Shown here piece by piece: positions 7,792-16,431 of a stretch of 25,864 nucleotides of DNA (its first letter is position 1; every line of letters starts with the position of its first letter). Source of the stretch: CAYRFQ01 sp964423615 (lineage in GTDB: Bacteria > Planctomycetota > Planctomycetia > Gemmatales > Gemmataceae); assembly GCA_964423615.1 (NCBI GenBank), contig CAYRFQ010000107.1, forward strand, positions 1 to 25,864. The letters run 5' to 3'. The position numbers were made by a program, and so were the translations under genes. The notes beneath the pieces were generated by a model. The model searched no databases. It was not told the origin of the DNA and saw only the letters and a list, made by a program, of their open reading frames with translations.

Positions 7792-10623
7792 TTATTGGAT
7801 TTTGTTCGACTTGCTACTGATTTGCTGCAAGAGTTCTTGAAACCGTGGGTCGGTATGCAGGTGAGAAAATCGCTTGTCCTGCGTTAACCGTTTCGCGTCA
7901 CGAAAACCATTCTGGATTGCCAGTTGAAGTTTCTTGAGGGACTCTTCCTGGCACTCTTGTTTCGCAGCGATTTCCTCCTCCGTTAATTCCTCTTTGTTGT
8001 CGAACAACAAGCAGAGTTGCCCGAATCCCGCCGAGAGCCGGTAGAAGTTTTCTGGACTCGGGGGCACAAGGGAAGTCAAGGCATGAAGAGTCTTCTTGGC
8101 CCCCGTCAACAATCCCTGCTGCTGCTGTAAAGGCAATGTTTTCCAGTAGATACCCATGAGTCGAAACTTGTACGCCTCGACATTCTTGCTCACTTCGAGG
8201 GCTTTTCGGTAGAGCTGCGTGGCATCAAGAAACAAGGAAAGTGCGTCGGCATTTTTGGGATTATGCATGAGCAACAATTGAGCTTGATTCTCCAACGCAC
8301 TGCCCAAATTGGCTTTGAAACGAGCAACCGTGGGATTTTCGACGACCAATTGTCTTCGTAAAAATGCCGTTTTCTCGAAACTTCGTTCTGCTTCGACCAT
8401 CTGCTTCAAGGGAACGAGTGCCAGGCCTTTGATGAGGTAGGCATTGGCTAACTTTTCAAGAACCGAAATTCGTTTGTGTTCCTGGGAGGAGAGGTCTTCA
8501 AGAAGGGCAATGACTTTGTTTTGTTGGGAAATGCAATTCTGGAAGTAGTTCTGCCTGAGCGTTGGCTCTCTCGTTATCCTAGCCCGCGCGAGAGAAAACA
8601 AACCAAAGTCCGTCCTGGCCATGGCAAGTGTAGTTTTCACCAACACACGGGAATCCTGCGGGACCACAGTCTCAAGGCGGTTGATCGCTTCGACAAAAAG
8701 CAACCGGGCTTCTTCGAAATTATTCAAATCTGCGTGCAGGCGAGCTTGTCCGTAGATAGTAAGGGCCAACTGCCTCTCGAGTTCGTAAGTTGTATGTCGC
8801 TCAAGTTTCTTCCCATCTTCCATGAACACTTCCTGGAAGATAGCCTGGGCTTCTCGGTATCGTCGGAGGGCTTCCTTTTGTTTGTTCCCACGGGCGTTGT
8901 AGAGCCCCAGAAAATAACAACAAGTCGCAACTTCAAGTCGCAATTGGATAGGTAAAGTCGTTCCCACACCCAACTCAGTCAATTTCTGGTAGGCTTCTTC
9001 TAGAGTTGCAAGGGCATCCTTTTCGGCACCCTGATCACCCTGCATTTGTCCAACCCTGAGCAACGCTTGGGCCACCGCTTCTTTCACTTTGGGCTCATGT
9101 TTCCACTGAGAAATAAAACTTTGGTTGTATTCCAAAGCCTTCGTGAGTAATTTGTTCCGCAAGGCCGTCATTCCCGGGGAGTCGATCAAGGAGTCTTCTT
9201 CAAGAATCAAATAGAAGTCGCTCCCAACCTTCAAGCTCTGGGTCAACGTCCGGTACGCTTTTTCCTCATTCTGCGTTGCTTTCTCTTGAGCCAAGAGAGC
9301 TTGTTTTGCATGTTGTTTCGCCTTTTCGGCGTTTTCGTTGGCAACGGCTTCGGCACTTCGTGCGCGGAGCAGCAGGACAATCGAAACAGAAAAACCGATG
9401 AGGAGCGCTACAACGAACCCCACGCCCCAAGGATTCCGCTTTGTAAACAGCCAGCTCTTTCGGACCAGTCCTGGGCGTGTTGCTTCGATGGGCTTATGGT
9501 TCAAGAAACGAGAAAGGTCGTGCTCCAGAGCTTCGGCGGACTGGTAACGTCGCTTGGGTTCTTTTTCCAGACAATGCAAACAGATCGTTTCCAGATCTCG
9601 GGGAATGGTTGGTTGCAGTTGCCGAGGAAGAATGGGGGCCGTCTGTTTTACCAACTCAAGGGTTTGGTAGAAATCGGTACTTTGAAAAGGAGGACGGCCT
9701 GTAAGCATGGCATACAACACCGCACCAAGTCCATAAACGTCTGTCGCAGGCCCGACACACCCATCCGATTGGATTTGCTCAGGAGCCATGTAGTTTGGAG
9801 TGCCCAGTATCTCACCAGTCTGACTCAGTTCTATGTTTCCGGCCTGCTTGGCCAATCCAAAGTCACTGATCTTGACGACCCATTGTGTACTTGATTGTGA
9901 GCTGGCAGGCTTGGTTGGCAACAAAATGTTCGCAGGTTTGAGATCTCTATGCAAAATGCCTTTTCGGTGTGCTGCTTGTAAGGTAGTGGAAAGTTGGTGA
10001 GCTATCGAGGCAGCCTGAATCGGCTCTAACGGCTTCCCGTTGAGTTTCTCGGCAAGGCTTCCCCCTTCACAGAACTCCAGGACTAAGTACGGGGGAACAT
10101 GGGATAAGTTCACCTGATGAATCTGTACAATCCCCGGTTGGGATAATTGTCCGATGGCCTTGGCTTCCCGCTCAAATCGAGCCAGTGTGGTCGGGTTGAT
10201 GAACCCGTTGAGTTTCAATGTTTTAATGGCAACTGTTCGGCCAAGATTCAGTTCGTGGGCTTTGTACACAACACCATTCGCTCCCTCCCCCAACACTCCA
10301 AGTATGCGAAAACCAGGAACATTCGGATAGGCTTGCTCTTGGTCTGGTCGATCGGAAGACGGGCCTAATGAGGCTTCCTTGAAGGCCAGCGATAATTTGC
10401 GTTGGAAGGCTTCATCGAGAGGGTCCGTGGGAGTTTTCATCTCTCCAACGAGTTTCTCGAGCCAGGGTGGCGTTGAACTCAAGCGAGCCATCGTGTCCGA
10501 GCAGGCGGGACAACCGTTGGCGTGGTCGGACAACTCTCTCTCTTCCGTTTCGGGAGAAAGACCCGCCAGAAACTCTATCCATTGCGCTTCGGAAGGGCAA
10601 TCTCCGAGAGGTTGTTCAACCAT
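7792..10623 (-). CDS. Membrane Ser/Thr protein kinase (PknB type) with zinc-finger-like N-terminus and TPR-like tail
   Basis: About 943 residues. The ATG at 10621-10623 is preferred; an in-frame TTG at 10648-10650 overlaps the sigma-factor stop as TTGA and would add nine residues. Domains in order: a short helical segment with H34-x3-C38-x2-C41 (HANGCPAC), like the zinc finger of anti-sigma factors; a full Hanks kinase domain (about 102-375) with glycine loop GEGANG, K134 in VAIK, HRD loop HRDLKPAN (225-232), DFG (254-256) and GTPNYMAPEQ; one membrane helix (about 398-420); then about 500 residues of Ala/Leu/Glu-rich helices resembling TPRs. All catalytic residues are present. Its gene overlaps or abuts the ECF-type sigma gene, so the kinase probably regulates, or is regulated with, that sigma factor. 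Confidence 0.95.
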   Translation of the reverse strand: MVEQPLGDCPSEAQWIEFLAGLSPETEERELSDHANGCPACSDTMARLSSTPPWLEKLVGEMKTPTDPLDEAFQRKLSLAFKEASLGPSSDRPDQEQAYPNVPGFRILGVLGEGANGVVYKAHELNLGRTVAIKTLKLNGFINPTTLARFEREAKAIGQLSQPGIVQIHQVNLSHVPPYLVLEFCEGGSLAEKLNGKPLEPIQAASIAHQLSTTLQAAHRKGILHRDLKPANILLPTKPASSQSSTQWVVKISDFGLAKQAGNIELSQTGEILGTPNYMAPEQIQSDGCVGPATDVYGLGAVLYAMLTGRPPFQSTDFYQTLELVKQTAPILPRQLQPTIPRDLETICLHCLEKEPKRRYQSAEALEHDLSRFLNHKPIEATRPGLVRKSWLFTKRNPWGVGFVVALLIGFSVSIVLLLRARSAEAVANENAEKAKQHAKQALLAQEKATQNEEKAYRTLTQSLKVGSDFYLILEEDSLIDSPGMTALRNKLLTKALEYNQSFISQWKHEPKVKEAVAQALLRVGQMQGDQGAEKDALATLEEAYQKLTELGVGTTLPIQLRLEVATCCYFLGLYNARGNKQKEALRRYREAQAIFQEVFMEDGKKLERHTTYELERQLALTIYGQARLHADLNNFEEARLLFVEAINRLETVVPQDSRVLVKTTLAMARTDFGLFSLARARITREPTLRQNYFQNCISQQNKVIALLEDLSSQEHKRISVLEKLANAYLIKGLALVPLKQMVEAERSFEKTAFLRRQLVVENPTVARFKANLGSALENQAQLLLMHNPKNADALSLFLDATQLYRKALEVSKNVEAYKFRLMGIYWKTLPLQQQQGLLTGAKKTLHALTSLVPPSPENFYRLSAGFGQLCLLFDNKEELTEEEIAAKQECQEESLKKLQLAIQNGFRDAKRLTQDKRFSHLHTDPRFQELLQQISSKSNKIQ

Positions 10624-10646
10624 CGTTGCTTCACACCGCTTATAAC

Positions 10647-11324
10647 TCAAGAAATAGACGGTTCGTCTGGGTCATCGTAACGCTGGAATTGGTTAACAAG
10701 TTCCTCGAGCTTTTGTTGGATCCTCTGTTTGTTCTTGTAGACCGCGCCGCGTGTAATCCCAAGTTCTTCCGCGACCACCTCGGGCTTTTTCCCGTCGTGG
10801 ACGACTCGCTCGAAAGACGCCCACACCTGAGGTTTGACCTGGACACGCAAGACCGTTTCGGCCTGTTGGAGCAATTCCAACTGGTATTCTGTTTCAATGC
10901 CTTGCTCGAGAGCGTTGCAGGTCTCTTGGAGTGTTGGTTGTCCGGGGAGATAGCCTATTCCCACTTCGTGGCGCCGTTTCGTCTGTCGTTCGAGCCAATC
11001 AATCCAACAATTCCGAACCATCGTCGTCAGATAGTTTCGAAAACTTTTACGTTGGTCGTACTGGAACTTCTGTCTGTTCTTGTGCAACTTCACGAACACT
11101 TCTTGGGTCAGATCTTCTGCATCGGCGGGCTGGACGTTGTGCCGTATCAGCCATCCGTAAACTCTCGGGACATAACGCTGCGCGAGGGTAAGCCATGCCT
11201 GCTCGTTCGTCGGGTTCTGGCGAAGTTCACCCATCAACGTAACGCTTGTTGGGAAAGAATCTCGTGACAATGGTAAATTCCTCGCGCCATCCTCCAAAGA
11301 CTTGGGAAATACTGCGAAAGTCAT
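10647..11324 (-). CDS. ECF-type RNA polymerase sigma factor
   Basis: About 225 residues if started at the ATG 11322-11324; the reading frame is open to 11441 but the extra part is not sigma-like, and a TTG nearer SRDSFPTS is also possible. Region 2 lies at about 45-112 with the core-binding DAEDLTQEVFVKL (68-80) and the FRNYLTTMVRNCWIDWLERQ helix. Region 4 lies near the end (WASFERVVHDGKKPEVVAEELGITRGAVYKNKQRIQQKL), a clear helix-turn-helix. The stop codon overlaps a possible start of the kinase gene by four bases (TTGA), indicating one transcript. Sigma plus zinc-finger kinase pairs are a planctomycete speciality in place of classical sigma/anti-sigma pairs. Confidence 0.92.
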   Translation of the reverse strand: MTFAVFPKSLEDGARNLPLSRDSFPTSVTLMGELRQNPTNEQAWLTLAQRYVPRVYGWLIRHNVQPADAEDLTQEVFVKLHKNRQKFQYDQRKSFRNYLTTMVRNCWIDWLERQTKRRHEVGIGYLPGQPTLQETCNALEQGIETEYQLELLQQAETVLRVQVKPQVWASFERVVHDGKKPEVVAEELGITRGAVYKNKQRIQQKLEELVNQFQRYDDPDEPSIS

Positions 11325-11530
11325 TTGTCCAGAGAAAAATATGTCGGGTTCAACTTGAAAACAAATGAAATTCTTCACATATTGGAAACAGTTGGACATC
11401 GCTTTAATTTTCATTGCCCACTTACCCGTCACAAAATTCACTGCATCCCCTTCAAAAACCGTGGCTCTTATTCGCCTTCTTCGTCCAGTTACTCAAAACC
11501 CAGAAGGCGCATTCGTTCCAAGGAGAAGCC

Positions 11531-12250
11531 ATGACTTCCCCCCTCCAAAGCAGCGAAAGCCCCAAAATAACCGAGACGGAGTTCTTGAACGAAGAACACG
11601 AAACGGCTCAAGGCGTCGGCCCAGGGAATCTTTTTTTTGCCACAAGCGAAGTGGGGCTACTCGTTCTCGACGATGATCAACAGATATGCAAACTCATCGA
11701 GAACATTTTCCTTCGGCATCGTTTCCGGATCGTGACCATCGCCGACCCAGCTTTAATGGAAGACGCTCTGAAGCAATCCGCATTCCATCTCGTCATTTTG
11801 GATTGGTTCATCCCCGGCCGAGACCCAACACACACTCTGCAAACTGTACGAGAGATTCAAACTGAAGCCAGCATTATCGTGATCACTGGGCGACCTTCGA
11901 TGGACAGCGCGCTCGAATGTTTACGGGCCCACATTTACGATTACGTGCCCAAGCCGTTTTCTCCCCAGGAACTCGAAAAAATCGTGTTCGATTGCCTCCA
12001 AAGCAAGGGGCTACTTCGCCTCTCGGAAGAGGCTTTGCGAGAAAAGTTAGGCCATGCCATTCGAGAGCGTCGAAAGAACCTCGGACTGACGCTCAAGGAG
12101 ATGGCCGAACGAACGAACGTTTCGTTGGGGTATTTGTCTCAGATCGAACTGGGCAAGAACTCGGCTTCGATCGAAACTTTATATCGCATTTCGCTCGGGC
12201 TCGGAGTCCGCGTCGCCGACTTGTTCTTGGAAATCCAGCCAACGTTATAA
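11531..12250 (+). CDS. Receiver domain-XRE helix-turn-helix fusion regulator
   Basis: 239 residues from the ATG at 11531, which has AGGAG five bases upstream; the open frame further up is not protein-like. Residues 42-155 form a CheY-type receiver with acidic pocket D47-D49, phospho-acceptor D91 (VILDWFIPG), T119 and K141 (VPKPF). Residues about 170-235 form a Cro/cI (XRE) DNA-binding domain (LGHAIRERRKNLGLTLKEMAERTNVSLGYLSQIELGK). Most response regulators use OmpR, NarL or Fis-type outputs; XRE outputs are uncommon. It lacks the cupin usually found with this XRE subtype. No histidine kinase is adjacent. It is transcribed divergently from the sigma/kinase genes, so it may control them. Confidence 0.9.
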   Translation: MTSPLQSSESPKITETEFLNEEHETAQGVGPGNLFFATSEVGLLVLDDDQQICKLIENIFLRHRFRIVTIADPALMEDALKQSAFHLVILDWFIPGRDPTHTLQTVREIQTEASIIVITGRPSMDSALECLRAHIYDYVPKPFSPQELEKIVFDCLQSKGLLRLSEEALREKLGHAIRERRKNLGLTLKEMAERTNVSLGYLSQIELGKNSASIETLYRISLGLGVRVADLFLEIQPTL

Positions 12251-12303
12251 AGTTCGCCAACAACAGAAACCAAGACCGAAAACGCACAGCACAAGGAAGT
12301 ACC

Positions 12304-12663
12304 ATGGTCGAACCGATTGGCTTGGTTCCGTTCGTCCCGTCGGGTAGTGGCTTCGCAAAAAGTCGCCATTTGTTTCGAACGCTTGGGTTCGAAGAACTTT
12401 GGGCGAACGATGGCTTCGCTGGGTTTCAGTATGGTCCGGCCAAGTTCATCCTCCAGAACATGGACGAACCTGCTTTTGCCGGCAACTACACGCTCAAAAT
12501 TGAGGTCTCGGATCTCGACGCTTGGTGGGTTGAAGTCCAACAGAAGAAATTGGATCAGCAATTTCCAGGCTTCGGCATGAAACCTCCGACCGATTATCCT
12601 TGGGGCCGCGAGGTCCACTTCGTCGACTTCGCCGGAGTATGTTGGCACGTTGGGCAGCCTTAA
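12304..12663 (+). CDS. VOC-fold protein (glyoxalase/bleomycin resistance-like)
   Basis: 119 residues. The N-terminal VPSGSGFAKSRHLFRTLGFEELW and the C-terminal REVHFVDFAGVCWHVGQ match the two beta-alpha-beta-beta-beta modules of the vicinal oxygen chelate superfamily. The usual acidic metal ligand in the last strand (DPDGxxxE) is absent, with Trp-His-Val in its place, so metal-dependent catalysis is doubtful. The ATG at 12304 has AAGGA six bases upstream. It starts 53 bases after the receiver-XRE gene and probably shares its transcript. The substrate is unknown. Confidence 0.8.
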   Translation: MVEPIGLVPFVPSGSGFAKSRHLFRTLGFEELWANDGFAGFQYGPAKFILQNMDEPAFAGNYTLKIEVSDLDAWWVEVQQKKLDQQFPGFGMKPPTDYPWGREVHFVDFAGVCWHVGQP

Positions 12664-12729
12664 TGGAACGCACACTGCAAGAGATCCTTTGCATCCAAAC
12701 TCCTGTTGGGGAGCCAAGAGAGAACCACC

Positions 12730-13707
12730 ATGTCTTCCATAACCGTTTGCTGCCGAATGATCACCCTGCGAGTCCCTCATGGTATGGGCACACTACTCGT
12801 CGAGAGCGATAGAGATGGGTGCGTTTTTGAGATCCCAGACGGTAAAGAATTCCTGGTGGGCAGAGGTAGGCAAAATGACCTCCAGCTGTGTGTAGGAGCG
12901 ATTAGCCACACGCACTGTCGTTTTCGAAATGAAGGCGGAGTGTGCACTATCGAGGATCTTGAGAGTCGCAACCTCACATACCTCAATGGCGCGTCTATGC
13001 CTGTGAGAGAACCTCGCCCCATTCGTCCGGGTGATGCGATCGGGTTGCCGAGGATGATGATCTTCGTTGAGCAAATTGGGACTAATCGACTATCGGAGGA
13101 AGACTGGCTCTCAACCGAGAGGTACTTTGGCATGCTAAACCATCTCGGAGACGGTCCGAATGCTCGGAAATTTTGGCTTCTCTCTGCCGAGTGTTGCCGA
13201 GTTCTCAACAAGTGGGATCGGTCCGTTGAGTTGTCGGAAGCCATCGATCGATTCGCCGATGGCGTTTCGACCCCGAAAGAAGCAAAAGAGGCAGAGGAGT
13301 CCCTACGGCAGCTAACAACGCTCGACTGGGTAGACAGAAATGCTCGGAAAATGGCTTGGATGTGTGCGTTCCAAGTTCAAGCCAACAACCGAGATCGTTC
13401 CAGCGAATGTTCAGCTGGAAATGTCATGGCTGACTTGATCCGCGACCTATTCGGCAATCCGTTTCGTCCCGTTGCCGTCGAACCTTCGTGGCTGTCGTGG
13501 AATCAGGAAACAGTTCTTCGAATCGCCCAACGCATCTACGCCGAGAAGGCATTCGAGCAACTCCCAATCCTTGGCGATGCTCTCATGGAAGCGGGGTGCG
13601 AAGACGAGGACATCATCTCTCATTGCCACGCCAAGACACCACATGTTCGTGGCTGTTGGGTCGTCGATTTGATACTCGGTCGACATTGTTGGGCGACCAG
13701 GTCTTGA
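12730..13707 (+). CDS. FHA-domain protein with uncharacterised C-terminal domain
   Basis: 325 residues from the ATG at 12730 (GAGAG upstream). Residues about 38-115 form an FHA phosphothreonine-binding domain: VGRGRQNDL with G44-R45, the SHTH motif (S59...H62) and N81 region (ESRNLTYLNG in place of SxNGTxVNG). The middle (about 120-210) is helical and resembles no family I can name. The last 70 residues (SWLSWNQETVLRIAQRIYAEKAFEQLPILGDALMEAGC...HVRGCWVVDLILGR) resemble a C-terminal block seen in many planctomycete proteins. The FHA domain suggests that it reads phosphorylation by Hanks-type kinases, such as the one encoded nearby. Confidence 0.82.
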   Translation: MSSITVCCRMITLRVPHGMGTLLVESDRDGCVFEIPDGKEFLVGRGRQNDLQLCVGAISHTHCRFRNEGGVCTIEDLESRNLTYLNGASMPVREPRPIRPGDAIGLPRMMIFVEQIGTNRLSEEDWLSTERYFGMLNHLGDGPNARKFWLLSAECCRVLNKWDRSVELSEAIDRFADGVSTPKEAKEAEESLRQLTTLDWVDRNARKMAWMCAFQVQANNRDRSSECSAGNVMADLIRDLFGNPFRPVAVEPSWLSWNQETVLRIAQRIYAEKAFEQLPILGDALMEAGCEDEDIISHCHAKTPHVRGCWVVDLILGRHCWATRS

Positions 13708-13760
13708 CGTCGGAATGGTGGCAATCTGCGTGTATTTCGGTCTCCTACCAGGGAATCCAG

Positions 13761-13801
13761 AAAAAAAGGAACAGCCAAAGCGCATTGCCTTTTGCTGTTC
13801 C
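13761..13801 (-). terminator. Intrinsic terminator of the EF-G-like gene
   Basis: Read on the minus strand, an 8-base stem GGAACAGC (13794-13801) pairs with GCTGTTCC (13768-13775) and is followed directly by seven T residues (13767-13761). Additional AAAG/CTTT pairing extends the stem inward. It lies about 36 bases after the EF-G-like stop codon. Confidence 0.7.
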
Positions 13802-13838
13802 CTGTTCCCGGTTCTCTGTTTCCTATTCTTTATTCCCT
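13802..13838. repeat. GTTCCC-type degenerate direct repeats
   Basis: Degenerate copies of TGTTCCC follow one another (CTGTTCCC, GGTTCTCTG, GTTTCC, TATTCCC) right up to the end of the EF-G-like gene. Related strings recur at 16314-16415 after hisA, so this is a dispersed low-complexity element and not just one terminator stem. Confidence 0.55.
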
Positions 13839-15987
13839 AATCCTCGTCTTCCTCAGTGATTCCAGCTTCCTGGACGATCTTCTGCTGGACATTCATGGGC
13901 ACCAAGTCATAGTGGCTCCACTGCATGGTGTACGAGGCAAGTCCGTGGGTCATACTCTTGAGCTGCGGCTCGTATCGAGCTACTTCGGCAAGCGGGATCT
14001 TGCAGTGAATGATCGACATGTCACCCGGCAACGTGTCCTGATTATCGATACGGGCTCGTTTGTTATTGAGGTCCCCAAGGACGGCCCCGGTGTATTCCGC
14101 TGGAACCGTCACTTCCATGTCGACGTAAGGTTCCATCAACACGGGGTTGGCGCTCAACACGGCATCACGAAACGCCTTCCGCCCGGCGATTTTGAACGCC
14201 GCCTCCGAACTATCGACCGAATGCTCCTTGCCGAAGTGGACCTCGACTGCGATGTCTTGCATGAGGCATCCAGCGAGCGGACCGCGGTTGAGTAGCTCCT
14301 CGCAACCTTTTCGGATGGCTGGCAAGTAGCCCGCCGAAATCACTCCACCGACGACGGTATCGACGAAACCAAAGTTGTGATCGGGGTCATAGTGGCAATG
14401 GTCGAGCCGGATTTTCTCGAACCGAGCCTTGTTCGCGAACTCTTCGAAGAACTGCTCGGCTGTAGCGATTTCCCCGGAGAGCGGAAATATGCGTATGTGG
14501 ACTTCGGCGAACTGGCCTCGTCCGCCTGTCTGCTTTTTGTGCTTGAAGCTCGACTCGGCATTGGCCGTGATTGTCTCGTGGTAGGGTATCTTCGGCTGGT
14601 GGGTGATGACTTCCAAGTTGTAACGACGTTTGAGGCGGTCGCGAATGACCTCGAGGTGCAATTGGCTCATGCCCGAGATCAACAGTTCGTGAGTCTGTTC
14701 GTCCCGCGAGACCAGGAACGTGGGATCTTCGTCGGCCATCTTTTGGAGGCTACTGGAAATCTTCTGCTCGTCTCCACGGGCCTTCGGCTCGATCGCCAAT
14801 CCGAACATCGGTGTCGGAACTTTGAGGATGGGAAAATCGACCTTGCTTCCGTTGTTGCCAATCGTGTCTCCGATATGCAGATCATCGATCTTTGTGACGG
14901 CCACGATGTCACCGGCAATGGCTTCCTCGACGTTCTCGTGTTCCTTGCCCTGCATCATCCACAGACCGTTCGTCTTGTGAGATCTTCCTGTCCGGTGGTT
15001 AATGATCTGTTGGTCGGCTTTCAAGCGACCACTGAAGAGTCGGAAGTAGGTGAGAGTCCCCACGAATTTGTCGTGGTGAATCTTGAAGACCTGGCCCAGG
15101 CAATCCCCGTCTTCGGTCGGATGCAGGAGCATTTCTTCGTCGGGGGCATCGTCTTTGTGGAGGATCGCTTTGCGATCTGGTGCGTGGAGCGGCGAGAGGG
15201 CAAACTCCGACAACCCTTCGAGTAACTCGTCGATCCCGATTTCTTTCGTGGCACTCGCACAGAAGATCGGCACGATCGTCCGCGCTGCCAAAGCCGTGGG
15301 CATGGCCGCGATGAGTTCTTCGTCGGAAACGGTACCTTGGTCGAGATACTTTTCCATCAACTCTTCGTTGCTCTCGACGATGTCATCGACCAACTCGCTA
15401 CGTAATTCGTTTGGATCGAGCAACCACCCCTTGGGCAATTCGTCCGGGGGATTCAAGACGTTCACGACGCTCGAGAAATTGTCTCCTTCTCCGACCGGCA
15501 CGTTGAACAGCACGCAGTTCTCGCCGAACGTTTCTCGAATTTGGTTATACAACTCGACGAAGTTGGAGTTATCGTGGTCGAGCTTGTTGATCACGAGCAT
15601 ACGGCCAAGATTCATCTCTCCGGCATGCTCGAACATCTTACGGGTGTTCGGCTGGATGCCGTCTGCCGCTGAGATGACGATGACGGCGTTCTCGACAACG
15701 TTCATCGCTTCCAGAGCGGCCCCCACAAAATCGGGATACCCTGGAGTGTCGAGGATGTGGACTTGCTCGTCTTTATAGGCGAGATGAACGAACGCCGTGT
15801 CGATCGAGAAATGCCGTTCCTTCTCTTGATCGTCGAAGTCCGAAAAGCTCGTACCGTCATCGACGAGCCCATGACGTTCGACCGTACCCGATTTGAACAA
15901 CAGCGCATCCGTTAGAGATGTTTTCCCGGCACCGCCGTGTCCGACGACAGCCAGGTTGCGGATGTCCTCCAGATGATAGACAGTCAT
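13837..15987 (-). CDS. EF-G-like translational GTPase (EF-G paralogue)
   Basis: 716 residues. The GTPase domain has G1 GHGGAGKT (16-23), G3 DTPGYPDF (80-87) and G4 NKLD (134-137). Domains II to V follow with typical EF-G signatures, including LHLEVIRDRLKRRYNLEV and the domain IV segment DPDHNFGFVDTVVGGVISAGYLPAIRKGCEE. Two features mark it as the EF-G-like group and not the housekeeping factor: the catalytic His of DTPGH is Tyr, and switch I reads EKERHFSID in place of RGITI. Such paralogues are often less active or specialised in recycling. The ATG has AGGGAGAA upstream. It is not near the ribosomal protein genes that normally flank fusA. Confidence 0.93.
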   Translation of the reverse strand: MTVYHLEDIRNLAVVGHGGAGKTSLTDALLFKSGTVERHGLVDDGTSFSDFDDQEKERHFSIDTAFVHLAYKDEQVHILDTPGYPDFVGAALEAMNVVENAVIVISAADGIQPNTRKMFEHAGEMNLGRMLVINKLDHDNSNFVELYNQIRETFGENCVLFNVPVGEGDNFSSVVNVLNPPDELPKGWLLDPNELRSELVDDIVESNEELMEKYLDQGTVSDEELIAAMPTALAARTIVPIFCASATKEIGIDELLEGLSEFALSPLHAPDRKAILHKDDAPDEEMLLHPTEDGDCLGQVFKIHHDKFVGTLTYFRLFSGRLKADQQIINHRTGRSHKTNGLWMMQGKEHENVEEAIAGDIVAVTKIDDLHIGDTIGNNGSKVDFPILKVPTPMFGLAIEPKARGDEQKISSSLQKMADEDPTFLVSRDEQTHELLISGMSQLHLEVIRDRLKRRYNLEVITHQPKIPYHETITANAESSFKHKKQTGGRGQFAEVHIRIFPLSGEIATAEQFFEEFANKARFEKIRLDHCHYDPDHNFGFVDTVVGGVISAGYLPAIRKGCEELLNRGPLAGCLMQDIAVEVHFGKEHSVDSSEAAFKIAGRKAFRDAVLSANPVLMEPYVDMEVTVPAEYTGAVLGDLNNKRARIDNQDTLPGDMSIIHCKIPLAEVARYEPQLKSMTHGLASYTMQWSHYDLVPMNVQQKIVQEAGITEEDED

Positions 15988-16313
15988 AGCAACTTCTCCC
16001 TGTAAATGAGCCGAAGGTCGGATTCACAGGAAAAGGCAAGCTCTTTGACGAATGATCAATTGAGCGAATCGACTTCACATTTCCGATCGGTCGGGCATCA
16101 GGGAGTTGAGGTTTGTCTTTGACCAAAACTCGAGGAAGCGGGGAACAAGGTTTCGCGATCCCTCGTTCGTCCACCCGAGGAAAGGAGGTATTGACGACCA
16201 CCTGTCGGAGCCAAACCGACCAGGAAATCCTGTTGCGACGTCGGATCATCATTCATCATTGAAGATGCCTCCCCCTGAGTTAGTGGCCTTCGACAAGTTG
16301 ATAAAAAGGTTAG
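15988..16313. other. Leader region of the EF-G-like gene, no gene seen
   Basis: About 326 bases upstream of the EF-G-like ATG. Short overlapping frames on both strands have no start signals. A ribosome-binding site for the EF-G-like gene lies at its downstream edge near 16000. No promoter boxes or RNA motif could be assigned with confidence. Confidence 0.4.
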
Positions 16314-16415
16314 GATAGGGAACAGGGAACGGGGAACAGAAAAACAAGGTCTTCTCTTTCTGCTGTTCCCTTTTATCTGTTCCCTGTTCTCTTTCTGCTT
16401 TCTCTGTTCCCTATC
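16314..16415. repeat. Palindromic GGGAACAG/CTGTTCCC repeat cluster after hisA
   Basis: The outermost 12 bases (16314-16325, GATAGGGAACAG) are perfectly complementary to 16404-16415. Between them lie further copies of GGGAAC and of CTGTTCCC, so several alternative hairpins are possible. It begins about 17 bases after the hisA stop and probably ends or protects that minus-strand transcript, though no clean T-run follows. It shares the CTGTTCCC unit with 13768-13838. Confidence 0.65.
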
Positions 16416-16431
16416 AGGCAGCTTCTCAACG

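Noticed and set aside
11917..12303. Long N-terminal extension of the VOC-fold protein overlapping the receiver-XRE gene
   Set aside because: It is the shadow of the regulator in another frame; the ATG at 12304 has a proper ribosome-binding site and starts the fold.
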